A DNA stretch of 64,000 bases, taken from contig JAFKAC010000004.1 in the NCBI GenBank assembly GCA_025766275.1, forward strand, positions 1,426,001-1,490,000, given 5' to 3'. Under the pieces are notes generated by a model. That model was not told the origin of the DNA. It made no database searches and saw nothing but the letters and a program-made list of their open reading frames with translations. This document shows positions 22,501 to 37,256 of this stretch, piece after piece. The stretch's first letter is position 1. The number at the start of each line of letters is the position of its first letter. The translations under genes and the position numbers were made by a program. Origin of the DNA: Lactarius indigo. Lineage: Eukaryota > Basidiomycota > Agaricomycetes > Russulales > Russulaceae.

Positions 22501-24060
22501 GCACCTTCCGACGCATCTTCTACATGACTACTTCTTGGCCGAGATTGCAGTCAAGACGATCGAAAACAAGCAAGACGCGATGGTGAGTCACCTTTTTATT
22601 CCTATGGTTTGCCGACGCTGATGAGGAATATAAGGATATCTTGACGTGGACGTACTTCTATAGGCGGATGACACAAAACCCGAATTATTACAACCTGCAC
22701 AACGTCAGCCACCAGCACCTCTCGGACCACTTATCGGAACTCGTTGAGAATACGTTGAACGATCTGGTCAACTCAAAGTGTATCGCCATCGGTGAGTCGC
22801 ACTTCGTAATTTTATTCTCCTCTCTGATCTATGTTTTGCAGAGGACGAAATGGACGTATCACCTCTCAACCTTGGCATGATCGCGGCGTACTACAACATC
22901 TCTTGTCAGTCTGATTCTCCTTAACTTCCTCCCGCTATGCTTATTGACCATCAAACTCTCAGACGTCACTGTCGAAGTCTATACGCTCTCGTTGAAAGAA
23001 CGCACAAAACTCAAGGGCCTTCTCGAAGTTGTCTCGTCTTCAGCAGAGTTCGAGTCGATTCCTATTCGTCGACATGAGGAGAGCCTCCTGCGCCGTATAT
23101 ACGATCGCGTCCCCGTTAAGCTTGATCAGGTCAACTTTGAGGCGCCTCACTTCAAGACCTTCCTCCTTCTCCAGGCCCACTTCTCACGCCTTCAGCTACC
23201 GCAGGACCTCGTGGCGGACCAAGCGCTGGTGTTAGAGAAAGTGATGAACCTTCTTTCTGCCTGTGTCGACGTCATGTCCTCGAATGCCTGGCTCAACGCG
23301 CTCGGCGCTATGGATCTGTCGCAAATGTGCGTGCAAGCGGTGTGGGACAGAGACTCGCCTTTACAACAGATCCCGCATTTCGAACCGGAGGTGAGTCAAG
23401 CATGACACGTTTTCAATAGTTGCCGATGCTCAAAGAAAACGGTCTCGCAGGTTATCAAGCGTTGCAATGATGCCAGTATCGCCTCTGTTTATGACATCAT
23501 GGAGATGGAGGACGCTCAGCGCAACGAACTTCTCCAAATGGACGCCAAGCAGATGTACGTCTTAATGAGAACCTTACCTTGGTTGGCGGGTATATTGACG
23601 ATCCTGATCATCTAGGCGTGACGTTGCGGCATTCGTGAACTCGTACCCCACGCTCGACGTCACACACGAATTCGTCAAGGGAGAGTATACGTCCAGCACC
23701 CCGATCGTGCTACAGGTCTCTCTCAGCCGCGACGTCGACGACGAAGAAGACGAGGGCGACACCCTCGTCGTCGCGCCCCACTTCCCCGCCAAGAAGATGG
23801 TGAACTGGTGGGTCGTGATTGGCGAGCAGAGCACGCGACAGCTCCTGTCGATAAAGCGCGTTACGGTCTCCAAGAGCCTGAACGTCAAGCTCGAGTTCAC
23901 GCTCCCCAAAGGCGAGCACGCGCTCAAGCTCTACGTTATCTGCGACTCGTACGTTGGCGCGGACCACGATATCAATTTGGAGCCGATCGACGTCGCCGAG
24001 GGCGAGGATAGCGATAGCGACGAGGACAGCGACGGAAGCGGAGACGAGATGGAGGAGTAG
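16589..24060 (+). CDS. BRR2: Pre-mRNA-splicing helicase Brr2 (U5 snRNP, SNRNP200 homologue)
   Basis: Ski2-like helicase of about 2,150 residues, which unwinds U4/U6 during spliceosome activation. The N-terminal part carries the Brr2 signature ([13 protein letters not shown] near the start), a Lys-rich and a long acidic stretch. Cassette 1 has Walker A APTGAGKT, DEIH, SATLPNY and QMLGRAGRP, then a Sec63 module. Cassette 2 has APTGSGKT, but DEIQ in motif II and QMMGRACRP in motif VI, matching the inactive second cassette known for Brr2. A second Sec63 module and an acidic tail end in EMEE. Length matches human and yeast orthologues. The first intron (18182-18231) is GC-AG and splits Walker A after GAGK; later introns crowd the region 19480-20720. 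Housekeeping gene; single and apparently intact. Confidence 0.96.
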
Positions 24061-24329
24061 ATCCCGTGCATGTGTCACCCCGCATTTTCGTGTTGCGTTT
24101 TAATCTCTCATTCTAAGTTGTTGTGTTATTTTACTATCATTCTTTTAAACGATTGCATACATCAGTATCATTGTCTGGTCTGCCATTGATTGCTGTAAAT
24201 GGGGCCGAGCTGAAGCCTGTTGTGTCTTGGAGGTTACACTGGCAGTATACGAATTTTGTTCTTGCTTATGTCATCACCTGCGCAAACCTTCCTAAGGCGC
24301 GAACCCCGGCCCCTCTCAAATCAGTCAAT

Positions 24330-24994
24330 GTACGCTCAGCACCGACTACGCGTCTCAGAATTTATCTAACGACACCACCCCCAAAATTTCGACACACAAC
24401 CCCCGGCTCTGGCGTCGTCCTCGTCACCAAGTACAAAGCGCAGCCCACCTCGGAGCTCTTCGACCGGTCGTATCCGGCTCTCACCCTCCCCCTTGATCGG
24501 CGGCACGCACTTGTGCTGCGCTAGGTTAGCAAGCACTTCAGCCTCTATGCATTCCCAAAAGCATTCCTGAGCAAGCCAGACGCGCGCCGTACGTAGCGCG
24601 GCCGTACCCAGCGCACCCTCAGCGACCAGAACGACCCAGCGCCGACATGTCGATGCAACTCGTCGCGTTCAACTCGCGTATTGCGCGCTAAGATCAAGCG
24701 CAGGACCAGGGAAGCCATCAGGCTCATCGTCACGCGCGGTGCCACATTAAGAGTTGTATCTCGTCCTGAGGACGTCGGCGCGGAAAAGTGGATCGTACTT
24801 GGTGCGGCGTCTGTGATGCGTTCGCTGCGGGAGTTCTCGCTGAGTTACCCTGTAGACTGGACAAAACACATCGCCCTCCCTACAACCGAAATTTTCTGCA
24901 TGCCCCCTTCACGGAGCAGCTTGGCCTAATGCGTAAGGCGCTCGAATCTATCCACCAACGTATCCCGGACCCCCCGATGCTGAAACGATCCTGA
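24330..24994 (+). pseudogene. Eroded coding relic, basic protein
   Basis: Frames here change repeatedly and contain stops, but segments look protein-like: a basic stretch AKIKRRTREAIRLIVTRGA followed by LRVVSRPEDVGAEKWIVLG and, in other frames, a tail resembling LMRKALESIHQRIPD. The basic KIKRR..REA helix is reminiscent of the bacterial-type RNase P protein fold, but that resemblance is too short to name it. It is either an old pseudogene or an intron-rich small gene I could not splice. The high GC of the segment against its AT-richer surroundings supports former coding use. Confidence 0.3.
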
Positions 24995-26095
24995 GGAGCG
25001 GCGGACATCAGGCTCCTAAGAGCGGGAACTCGTACGCCATGAACCGCAGACATCTCTGATAAGGTAGTTTCGCAAGATGTGTAGTGGCAATGCCTATAGG
25101 ATGACCGGGGGCTCTCATGACTACGACCGACTGGTAAAGATGACACGGACGGGTTGATGATCACGTGATACCGATCAAGTATCTCATCAGAACTTGAAGT
25201 CGCTGCATGCCAGTGCAGCATGCTGGACAAGATTTGGGCATCATCCCACGTCAATGACTCGAACATCTATGACAATATACATCTACGTCAGTAACCAATA
25301 CGACACAATCTTTGCAAAACCGATTTAGAAGCTTACCTACGTGGTCGCCACCGTAGGAACTGGAGTCTACGATGCCGGTCGACCCATGCTATATGCTACT
25401 AACACCCTTACTATAAGCCTTACTCGTAGAAGCTCCGGAAACCCACGACTACTATGGGCCAAACCAATGCGGAGTTTCCCAGGTGGTACTACTCAAGGGA
25501 AGTTACTCCACCTTCAAGCCCCGTCGTTGGCGCCCAATCACTTCAGGTATTTATGGATGTTCCCTATTTTGGATGTGACGAAAGGTGATCCTTACTTCGT
25601 CTAAAAATATTTCAGACCCCGTGAGTCTACCTTCAGATAACAACGTACCTTTATCTTCTTGACTATCTCCCGGGCTTACTGTCCGGCAGCATAGCCACAG
25701 CTTCCTGCACATCGCCCTTACGCTACCCTTATGATACGTTCTCAACGATGCCCAGAAACTTGGGTCGATGGATATCACGTCTGCCAGTGAGTATACTGTC
25801 TGCGTCCTAAGTAGCGCGGCCCTACAACCACCGATAAAAATGCGGAAAGTAGAATTAGAACTACACCTTGACTCCTGGCTTCTCGCGAAAATCTCTCATG
25901 TGTCGTACTGACACGGACACTTGATACCCGGTATAGGAGACAAAGTAGTCTCAGGTTTAGGCCCAGAGCTGCAATGGTCAGTGCGAAAGGGAGAAGGCAA
26001 CGAGAGCAAGACACCGTCTCGATAAACCGCATATCGAGCACCGTGCGGGTCCCAATCGCAGCATAACGGGGAAAGTCCGCTTCCGCAGAATCCGG

Positions 26096-26500
26096 TTGAC
26101 GAAGAACACAGCAGCAGCAGTCAAAGGTGTGTGTGAAGCTTTATTGTGCGCGTGGCTTCTTGAATATGGTGCAGACGTCAATGCGCAGGGAAGCGCTTAC
26201 GAGTCGCTTGGAATGGCAGTGAAGGGTAAGAAATCCTCCAAGAGACTATCCGTCCCTCTCACGCCCCCAGAATCGAGCGGCGGTTGCCGCCCGCTCGGGG
26301 TGCGTTGTCGCCGTGACGGCAACACGCTTTGGTGAAAGGTGACGAATAAAATCTCGTGGGACAATTACTGCCTCCATGAGCGGCCTTGCACCTGCTACTC
26401 TGCTCACGGACGTCTGCGCCGCAGTCAAGCAACCACCACACAATATCGGGCAAGTTATATGATCGCTCAGGAGAACGCTCGGTTTGGGTTCGGCTCACGT
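26096..26500. pseudogene. Ankyrin-repeat relics on both strands
   Basis: On the plus strand at about 26140-26225 a frame reads AWLLEYGADVNAQGSAYES, close to the fungal ankyrin consensus (LLEYGADVNAQGG). On the minus strand at about 26355-26475 another reads PDIVWWLLDCGADVREQ, also ankyrin-like. Neither extends into a gene. They look like remnants of ankyrin-repeat proteins, perhaps of the NLR-like type common in fungi, rearranged head to head. Confidence 0.35.
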
Positions 26501-27172
26501 CCAGCCCCGTAGAATATTTGATGTGCTAGACCAGAAAAGGTGGTTGGTCGAGATCAGCTTGCCTTGGTCGATGAGCGCTGCGAGTTGGGGGCCTGCGCCC
26601 TGTGTCAGTGAAGAATAGTGGCAATGGTGAGTCATTGGTGACACACCTATGCCAACCGACAACAAAATCAGCCAAAAGCCCAGGTGGCTAAGACCCGGCA
26701 TCATGTCTACAACTGGCCGCGAAGACACCGCGCCAAGGGCGACGACAGTGCACGGAAGCAAATGCTAGACCGATTACTGAGCCCACCTTTATAGTGACGT
26801 TGCCGCCGAACACCTGGGCTTTTCGATGACGTATCATACAATCATACAGCTGACATAATTTTATAGCGCTCGTCCTGTTCCTTAAGTGTTACTTGAGTTC
26901 ATACAACAGTAAAGTTAGTTTTTTTTGTGTTCGCACTTGGACATTCAATGACTTGACAAATAATGGAAACTCGGGTTATCAGCATGTAGAGCAAGCTTGA
27001 TACCGGCGGGGTGTACCTATAAAATCTGCCGATCAAAATGTGTTGCGATTCACTGTTACTACAGTATGTATATCAACCTTCAAGCAAGTTTTCAAGACCA
27101 AATAAGCTTGTGTGTCAAAGGCCAATTAAAGGACAAAACAAGAGCAGGAGAGAAGCGGAGAGCGACTCCCTT

Positions 27173-30545
<3,373 letters not shown>

Positions 30546-30809
30546 TGACTAGTGCAGTAAGATGTAACGCACGAGAGAGCCGTTTAGTACGACCTCTGGA
30601 CGCAGAAAGAAACCCTTGTTGACTCTTAATTGTGCCGCCAGGAAGAAAGAAATAAAAAATCCTAATCCGGGGAAAGGACCCGTGCGTAATTTGGATCAGC
30701 CGGATCAAATGATAATCAGCATCTAACCAGCCAAGTTCACACTCGAGTCATCATCCAGACAAAGACCTCATCAGGAAACATCATATTACGAAATAGAACC
30801 TATTTTTGT

Positions 30810-33800
30810 CTACAGACGCATGATAAGCTGCTTTACACCCGACATCCAAAGCGTAATATCCTCTCCACTCGTGCGCGTAAGCATGTCAACGTGGATCGCC
30901 AGCGCGAGCTCGCGGTCGTGATTCACCATCGCTGTGTAAACACCCACACGCTCAGCGCCAACTTGTCGCACACCAGACTGAATACCACGCACCTTTTGTG
31001 AGTTCTCCAAGTTGCCCGACCACCGCCGTCGACAACGTCTCGCAGTTGAGCGCGTCAAATAGCGGATTAATTCGGCGCTCGAGGTCGTCAATCAAGCGCC
31101 GTTGAGAAGCCTACAAGATGCCGATCAATCAGTCAAATTTCATGAGCAACCAGAAATGGCAGCACGAACGGGCGTCGTTTGTTTAAGCTGATTGAGCTGT
31201 TGGCTGACAACATTGAAGATGGGTCTCAGCGAGTCAGGGATGTGTTCCCGGTCACCGGGAGCTACGATACTCCGTCAACTTCATGAGGCTTACGACAAGT
31301 GCAACTAACTCACGATACTTAGGGGGCGGAGGCCCTTGCGAAGCAGTGCGTGTCGGAGGAACGGCAGCAGGCTGACCTACAAGACCCTGGGGTGGTCCTC
31401 CCGGCGGTGGCGGGGCACGAGCCGGGCCTGGGGGAGGAGGCGGTGCAACTCCAGGATGCGGCGGTTGTTGCAACGGCGAGGCTACACGCCCGTAAGGTCC
31501 AGAGGCAGGTAGGGGGACTTGACGCGCCTGTGGAGGTGACTGTTGAGAAAGACCAGCGCCATGAGGCGGAGGCGGAGTTCCGTGAGAATAGGAATGCGGC
31601 GGCGGCGGCCCGGGAGTCACGTGGCCACGCGGAGGAGGTGGAGCGTATTGCCCTGCAGGCGGCTGACGGGGGGGTAACTGCTGCCCCGGAGGAAGTACGT
31701 TCGGCGGAGGGACTGATTGTGGCGGGCCATGTCCCTGGCCGGCGGGTAGGTATGGGCCAGGCGCGGAAGCAATGTGCGAAGGCGGGACAGAGATTCGGCC
31801 TTGAGCGGGCGGAGGAGGGGCCCGCGCCTGCACGCTTCCGGGACGCGGAGGCGGGGGGACCGAAACTGGGGATTGACCACGCGCTAAGCCCATCGGACTA
31901 GACACTAAACCTTGTACTGGCCCCGCATTCGGGAAGGGAGATGTGATGGCCGCGAGCTTGTTCGCAGAACCGCTGGGAGTGCGTCGTTCAGGTACTGACG
32001 GCGCGTCGTTCCACCCGCCGTTCTCGCGACGCTTTGGTGGCGGTGCCGTAGTTGGGGGCGGAGGCTTCGCGACGCCGTAACCCTGGGGAGGTGGTGGCAT
32101 TACCTGGCCACCGTGCGGCTGCGGCGGAAGCTGGTTATATGCATTTCCAGAGGGATATGTGAGGGGCGCAATTGGTTGATATGGCTGTGGCGGCTGCGCG
32201 GGCTGTGCAGGGGCGTACGGGTTGTTCGCAACTGGAGCGACATTGGCAGGTGCATATGAATTATACCCTGGGGCAGGAGGGGCAGCAACCATGGACCTGG
32301 GTGCTTGTTGCTGAGTAACGGGGGCATAAGGTCTGAACTGGTGGGTGGATGTGGATGTAGGAGCGACCGTGGGAACTGCAGGGAGTGGAGGAATCGAGGC
32401 GAGAGCGGGCACTGGCGCGAGGGATGACGACGCAACAGGAGGATCAGTGATCCCAGCGGCAGTGAGAAGGCGTTCGCGTCCTGCTGCAATTTCAAGCTGC
32501 GTGTCTGGCGATCCTTTGTAACTGGGCGGAGTGAGCTTCAGGAACGCAACAGCGTGCTTGACGAGGCCTTGAGCGGCAAGGAAGTCCGCATATTCGAAGT
32601 AGCGATCATATAGACCAGAAAGCTTGTAAGCCCCAGCATCGCCGCCAACTGTCTCCGTTTGGTCCAAATCCTTATCAACATATGATGCCGCCGCGCGGAA
32701 TACTGTGACCTTCTCGATGAAAGTCTGGAGTGCGCGAGCATACGCCGTGTATCGTGAGACACTGGGTGCCGTCTCGTCAGCCAGGATCCGCTTTTCCTCT
32801 TCGGCCAGCTCTTCGACCCAGATATCGACCAAACGCTCGAGGCGACCGGCGGCGAGATATGCCAGAGTAGCGTTCTTCCTCAATTCTGGCGCCTCGGCAG
32901 CATGCTCTGAGCGAGCAAGGCTTGCTTGGAACTCCAGTCGCGCGCCTAGCTGCTCGGCTAGCCCACCAAATTCGTCGGCGCGAGCGAACGTGCATAAAAC
33001 AACAAAGATCTCTTGCCAATCTTGCAATTCCGCGTTCTGTACGATGTCGGCAAGGTCGTTCGTTACTACGGATTGGAAGAGCCGGAGGTATGGCAGCGCT
33101 ACAGTACGCCTCTCGAAGTACGCCTTCTGTGTGCGTGCCAGCAAGTCGGGCCCACCTTTTACGGCAAGAAGGATTGCATCAGCGAAGCGCTCAACAGATA
33201 AACACAGGGATACAGCGCTCTCAAAGTCGCCAACAACAAGCGCTTTGGTGACCAGGCGGTCTGTCTCGCTTTCGTCTGCCGGGTAAATGCGGAACGTATG
33301 GGTTTTGAGAGTATCGGAGGAGGCAGAGGAAGGACGAGAACCAATGGTGGCGGCAACAGACGAATCAACGCCATAGCTGGTGTGTGGAACAACTGGAGCA
33401 TCCTCATTTGCGGACTGATTGAGCCCCATAGTACTGAAGAAATCGGCAGCTGCGTCTAACTGCGGAGTACCTGCAGGTCCATCATCACCAAAGAGACTCG
33501 GCGCGGTAGTCGTCGACTCGGCATCTGGAAGCGGTGTCATATTCGACGCGTCTGAGGCAGCCCCCGCGCTGACCTCAGAAGGGGTCGCGTCGAGCAGGTC
33601 TTCAGCACTGGCAGTGGGACTCCTCTCAGGCTCCGCGAATGAGACAACGGGTTCATGCGGCTTGTAGTCGGTGAGATCTTCCTCGGATGTTGATTTCACA
33701 ACTGTGAGGGGAGTGCTCTCCTCAGCTGCAGACCTGAGCTTCGCAATGGCTTCTGCGACGCGTTCAGCAATCTCGGCTTTGGAAAAGCCTAGAAGGGTCA

Positions 33801-35528
33801 CGAGTTCGTCCCGCGAATCCGCGCGGAACAAGCCGAGCAGAGCTTTCCATCCGGCGGCACTCTCAGCGGCTATGTTCTCGGCTTCAGCACCACGCTCAGT
33901 TGCGATCGCCGACAGATCTTGAGCATCGACCGCCTGGAGCAGTCGCTCTGCACGAGAGACGACACTGTCTTCAGTGACCAACTTGCGGATGTGTACAACG
34001 CCGCTCTGGTAGCGGCCCTCCTTGCTCATAAGGTTCGATACAGACACAAGTTGTCCACAGTACCCAAACGAGGCCGAGGCTGGGCGACAAAGCCACTTCG
34101 GAGGCTGCTTCAGCGTGAATGAGACCTGATTAGTCCGTGCGAAGCTGGGGTTGTCGAAAACGTCAGCACCGTCCGGCTGAGGTGACGCGATACCAATTTC
34201 GCTTTGAGCAACATCGTTGGTGGATTGTATGGAGTGGAGGCCGATAGTTCCGTCGAAAAAGGCAGTTGCCAACAAGTCGGGGTTACGTGGACACCATTGT
34301 ACTTGGAATGCCCAGTTGTCCGCTGAGGGAAGCTGCGGACAGAATGTCAATATTTGGAAGCGCTCACGTGATAGCGACGCGTACCTCGCCGATGATCTCA
34401 GATGTTTGCGGGTTCCAGCAAAGCGCACGGTTATCCTTGCCACTGGACAAAAGCAGATCCGCGTCTTGTTTACACCATGAAAGCGAAAGCACGCCTTTCT
34501 CGTGACCGGTGAGGATCTGATATCATTCATGAGTATAAAAGCCTAAGGACGTAAAGAATTCAGCACACCTTTTCCGGTGCGCGCGCATTACGCAAGTCCC
34601 AGACCATTACGATAGGTGATGTATCGTCCTCTGAAGAGGTGACTAGTCTGGTCGCCTGTGAAGGAATCAATATGCGCCATTCACCAGGTGAGCTGGTACG
34701 AACATTGTCCGGGTGCCACGCAACATCGCTCATTCCGCGACGCCCGCTGCCGGCCTGAGCTCCTCCCGCACCGCCACCATATGCCAATGCAACAACTTCT
34801 CGCTTGCCCCTGAGGTCCCACACGACGGTGTATCCCGTGCCGCTGGACGTCGCTAATACGTGGGGTACCTGGTTGTTCCACGCAAGCGCGCTAACTTCGT
34901 CAAGTTTTGAGCTCCGCGTGCCCGGGGAGTACGGTTTGCTGGGGTCTTTCAGATCCCAAATATATACCTAACGACGATATAAGAGTTCGAGTCGTAAATA
35001 TGGAGGGGACGTCATTACCTCTCCGTTTATACCACCCGACGCAAATAGAGTAGACTGTATGGGATTAAAATCTAGGCCGCGAACGGGTCCAGTATGTGTG
35101 CTATTCTTGAGTATGAGAGCCTCGGAAGGGCTAGCGTGGTCGTGTCATTCGGGCGGTCGCAAAAAACGAAGATATGTCAAGACAACACACCTTGCATGAG
35201 CCACAATTTTTGAGGGGTCCCAGATGGCAAGTTCGCCGTTTTCCATACCAGCAGCAATCACACCCTCTGGGCGACTACCGTCACCCTGACCCCAGGCGAT
35301 GCGATTAAACCTTGCTGTATTTGCAACTGAGCCACGGGGGCCGTTGTGTCCCTCTCCGCCGAGATCGTATTCTTGCTTGTTGAGAAAGTCGGGTGCCCAA
35401 ATCTCCAGCTGACTGTCATTTGAAAAGGACTCGTCAAGAGCACCGGCCACAGTGCCCGTTGCCAGCAAGGGCGTCGAAAGCGGAGACCACGCGATAGTGG
35501 ATGTCCTGTGAATCTCCTTGAGCTTCAT
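30810..35528 (-). CDS. SEC31: COPII outer-coat protein Sec31
   Basis: Forms the outer cage of COPII vesicles with Sec13 at ER exit sites and stimulates Sar1 GTPase through Sec23. The start at 35528 opens the typical N-terminus ([16 protein letters not shown]). WD40 repeats follow in the first several hundred residues ([32 protein letters not shown]) across a few small introns. One very long exon (34530-31252) carries the last propeller blade, the Sec13-binding alpha-solenoid (AADFFSTMG through the ELEEKRIL-like helices) and a long Pro/Gln-rich linker. The C-terminal helical domain resumes after introns ([18 protein letters not shown]) and ends [10 protein letters not shown] at 30810. Around 1,350 residues, normal for fungi. 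No sign of damage. Confidence 0.95.
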
Positions 35529-36158
35529 GATGGTGTTAAGGTAACGATGGATGGGTTAATCGGGCCCAAGCGGTGCGACGACGTGTCACGTTCAATGATC
35601 CGGCCCTAAATCAAGCTGTCACGGTCACGTCATTGCATCCCAATTTTGAAAGGGCTAATGAGAGCCACGTGAGGCGTGATCAGGACGCGTCGATAATTAC
35701 CGTCTGCATCCACGTACAGGCGCAGCCCTGCAGCGGGTGTTTTGTTGGTTTATAGGCGCCGTGTTTCTGCGTCCCTGATCTTCGCAGCCCAGCAGCACCC
35801 AAACCTGACGTCGACTTTTCATCGCGCTTCGCCCAGGGTTCACCCCGACAAAACGCCGCAACCAGGTGTGATGGACCTGTGCGAGCATTCTACCCCCCAA
35901 ATGGACAAATGAGCGGCTAGTCCACACAGCCAGTGGATATCCCAGCCACATCCATGCGAAGCTCGCGTGTGCATCTAACCCCCGTGCCTACTTCACGCCT
36001 GTCACGCAATACAACCCTCTTGAGTGTTTTCCTCTAACGTTCTTGTTCAGCGCATTGCCCCGTGCTTCCGTCGCCCTGTTCCTTCGCTTATAATATGTCC
36101 TCATTTACCTCAGATTGTTACGCCTCTCCACATCCCTCTCTTCCCCCTTCTTGTCTAT
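35529..36158. other. Divergent intergenic region SEC31 / prenyltransferase
   Basis: 630 bp between two divergently transcribed starts, so it should contain both promoters. The part before 36158 is pyrimidine-rich (repeated CTCTTCCC-type runs). No TATA box stands out. Confidence 0.45.
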
Positions 36159-37256
36159 ATGAACATTCGTCTCTGGGCCGTTTCTGTCAACCTAACTCTC
36201 GCCATGGTGGTGAACATTTTCCTGCTAATTTTCTCTGCGGTCAAGTACCATATACATACCGCCATTCTATTTACATGGACCGACTACAAGACCATCTTCC
36301 TCCCCATTGTAAGCCCTCCTCATCCTCCTATCCTCACCTGACAAGATGGCATTTTCCCTCGTAGACGGTCTTCGCTTGCGCAACAGCTCCCCTGCAGTCT
36401 TTCTCCAGCTTTCTCCAATGTGGGGTGTGGATTTGGTTCCACCAGCTCATGTGCAACGTATCCAACCAAGCACGCAGCTACCAAGAGGACAAAGCCAATC
36501 GTCCATGGCGTCCTCTTCCGTCTGGGAGGATCTCCGAACCCAAAGCGGTAGTCTTGCGCTGGACCATGGTTCTTCTTTGCATACTCCTGTCATTTATCTA
36601 TGATCAAGATCTCGTTCCAACGACCCTGAGCCTCGTGGCCGTCACGTACACGTATGACGAACTCGGCGGGGCAAGCAACATTGTTGGAAAGGCTCTCTGT
36701 ACAGCCGGTGGATACGCTTCTTTCGAGGTTGGCGCGACTACGATCATCAGTATGTCCTACATGCCGTAGACGCTTCGCGGATGCTGACAGTTGATAGGCG
36801 CTAACCATGCATTGGACATTGTGTCTGTCACTGCTGTCATAATTAGCGGCATCCTCATTTTTACTGTGATACAAGCACAAGACTTTCCCGATGTCGAAGG
36901 AGACAAGCTTGCGCGGCGCATGACATTTCCGATCTATGCTCCGGAACTATCACGCTTCTTGACCCTCTTTGCCATCGTCGCTTGGTCTATATTCCTCAGC
37001 TGGTTCTGGGGAATCGGTCGTATCAGTACGGCGCTTTTCATAAGCTTCGGCATTCATGTCGGGCTCCGCTACTACTTTTATCGAGATCTGGCGGACGACA
37101 GAAAGTCCTACCTTATATTCAATGTGCGTCCTCTTCCATTTCAGATGCCGGAGACCCGGAGACCGTCGATGCTGACCGGCCGGCGTGTTTTAGGTCTGGC
37201 TCATGGCCGCTCATGTCCTGCCTTTGCACGCCAGGACGTCCCTCTTGGCACTGTGA
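36159..37256 (+). CDS. UbiA-type membrane prenyltransferase
   Basis: A polytopic membrane protein of roughly 300 residues with four exons. Hydrophobic helices alternate with two Asp-rich loops. The first reads NVSNQARSYQEDKANRPWRP, fitting the NxxxDxxxD-like UbiA motif before RPLPSGR. The second reads QAQDFPDVEGDKLARRMTFP, the second Asp-rich Mg-diphosphate motif. UbiA enzymes move a prenyl chain onto an aromatic or lipid acceptor. This short agaricomycete type (YKTIFLPITVFACATAP start of helix 2) is usually of unknown substrate and not the ubiquinone Coq2. The chosen start MNIRLWAV precedes a leader helix; an internal ATG at 36204 is possible. After the last intron the gene ends HARTSLLAL. 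No terpene or polyketide genes lie beside it, so no pathway can be assigned. Confidence 0.85.

Larger units (their letters stand above)
24061..27172. other. Gene-poor spacer with eroded coding relics
   Basis: 3.1 kb between the BRR2 stop and the RecQ stop. No complete gene was found. Two eroded coding traces (near 24330-24990 and 26096-26500) are listed separately. The rest shows only short overlapping frames. Confidence 0.5.

Noticed and set aside
31350..31901. Plus-strand 183-codon frame opposite the SEC31 Pro-rich linker
   Set aside because: It is the antisense shadow of Pro/Gly-rich codons in SEC31.
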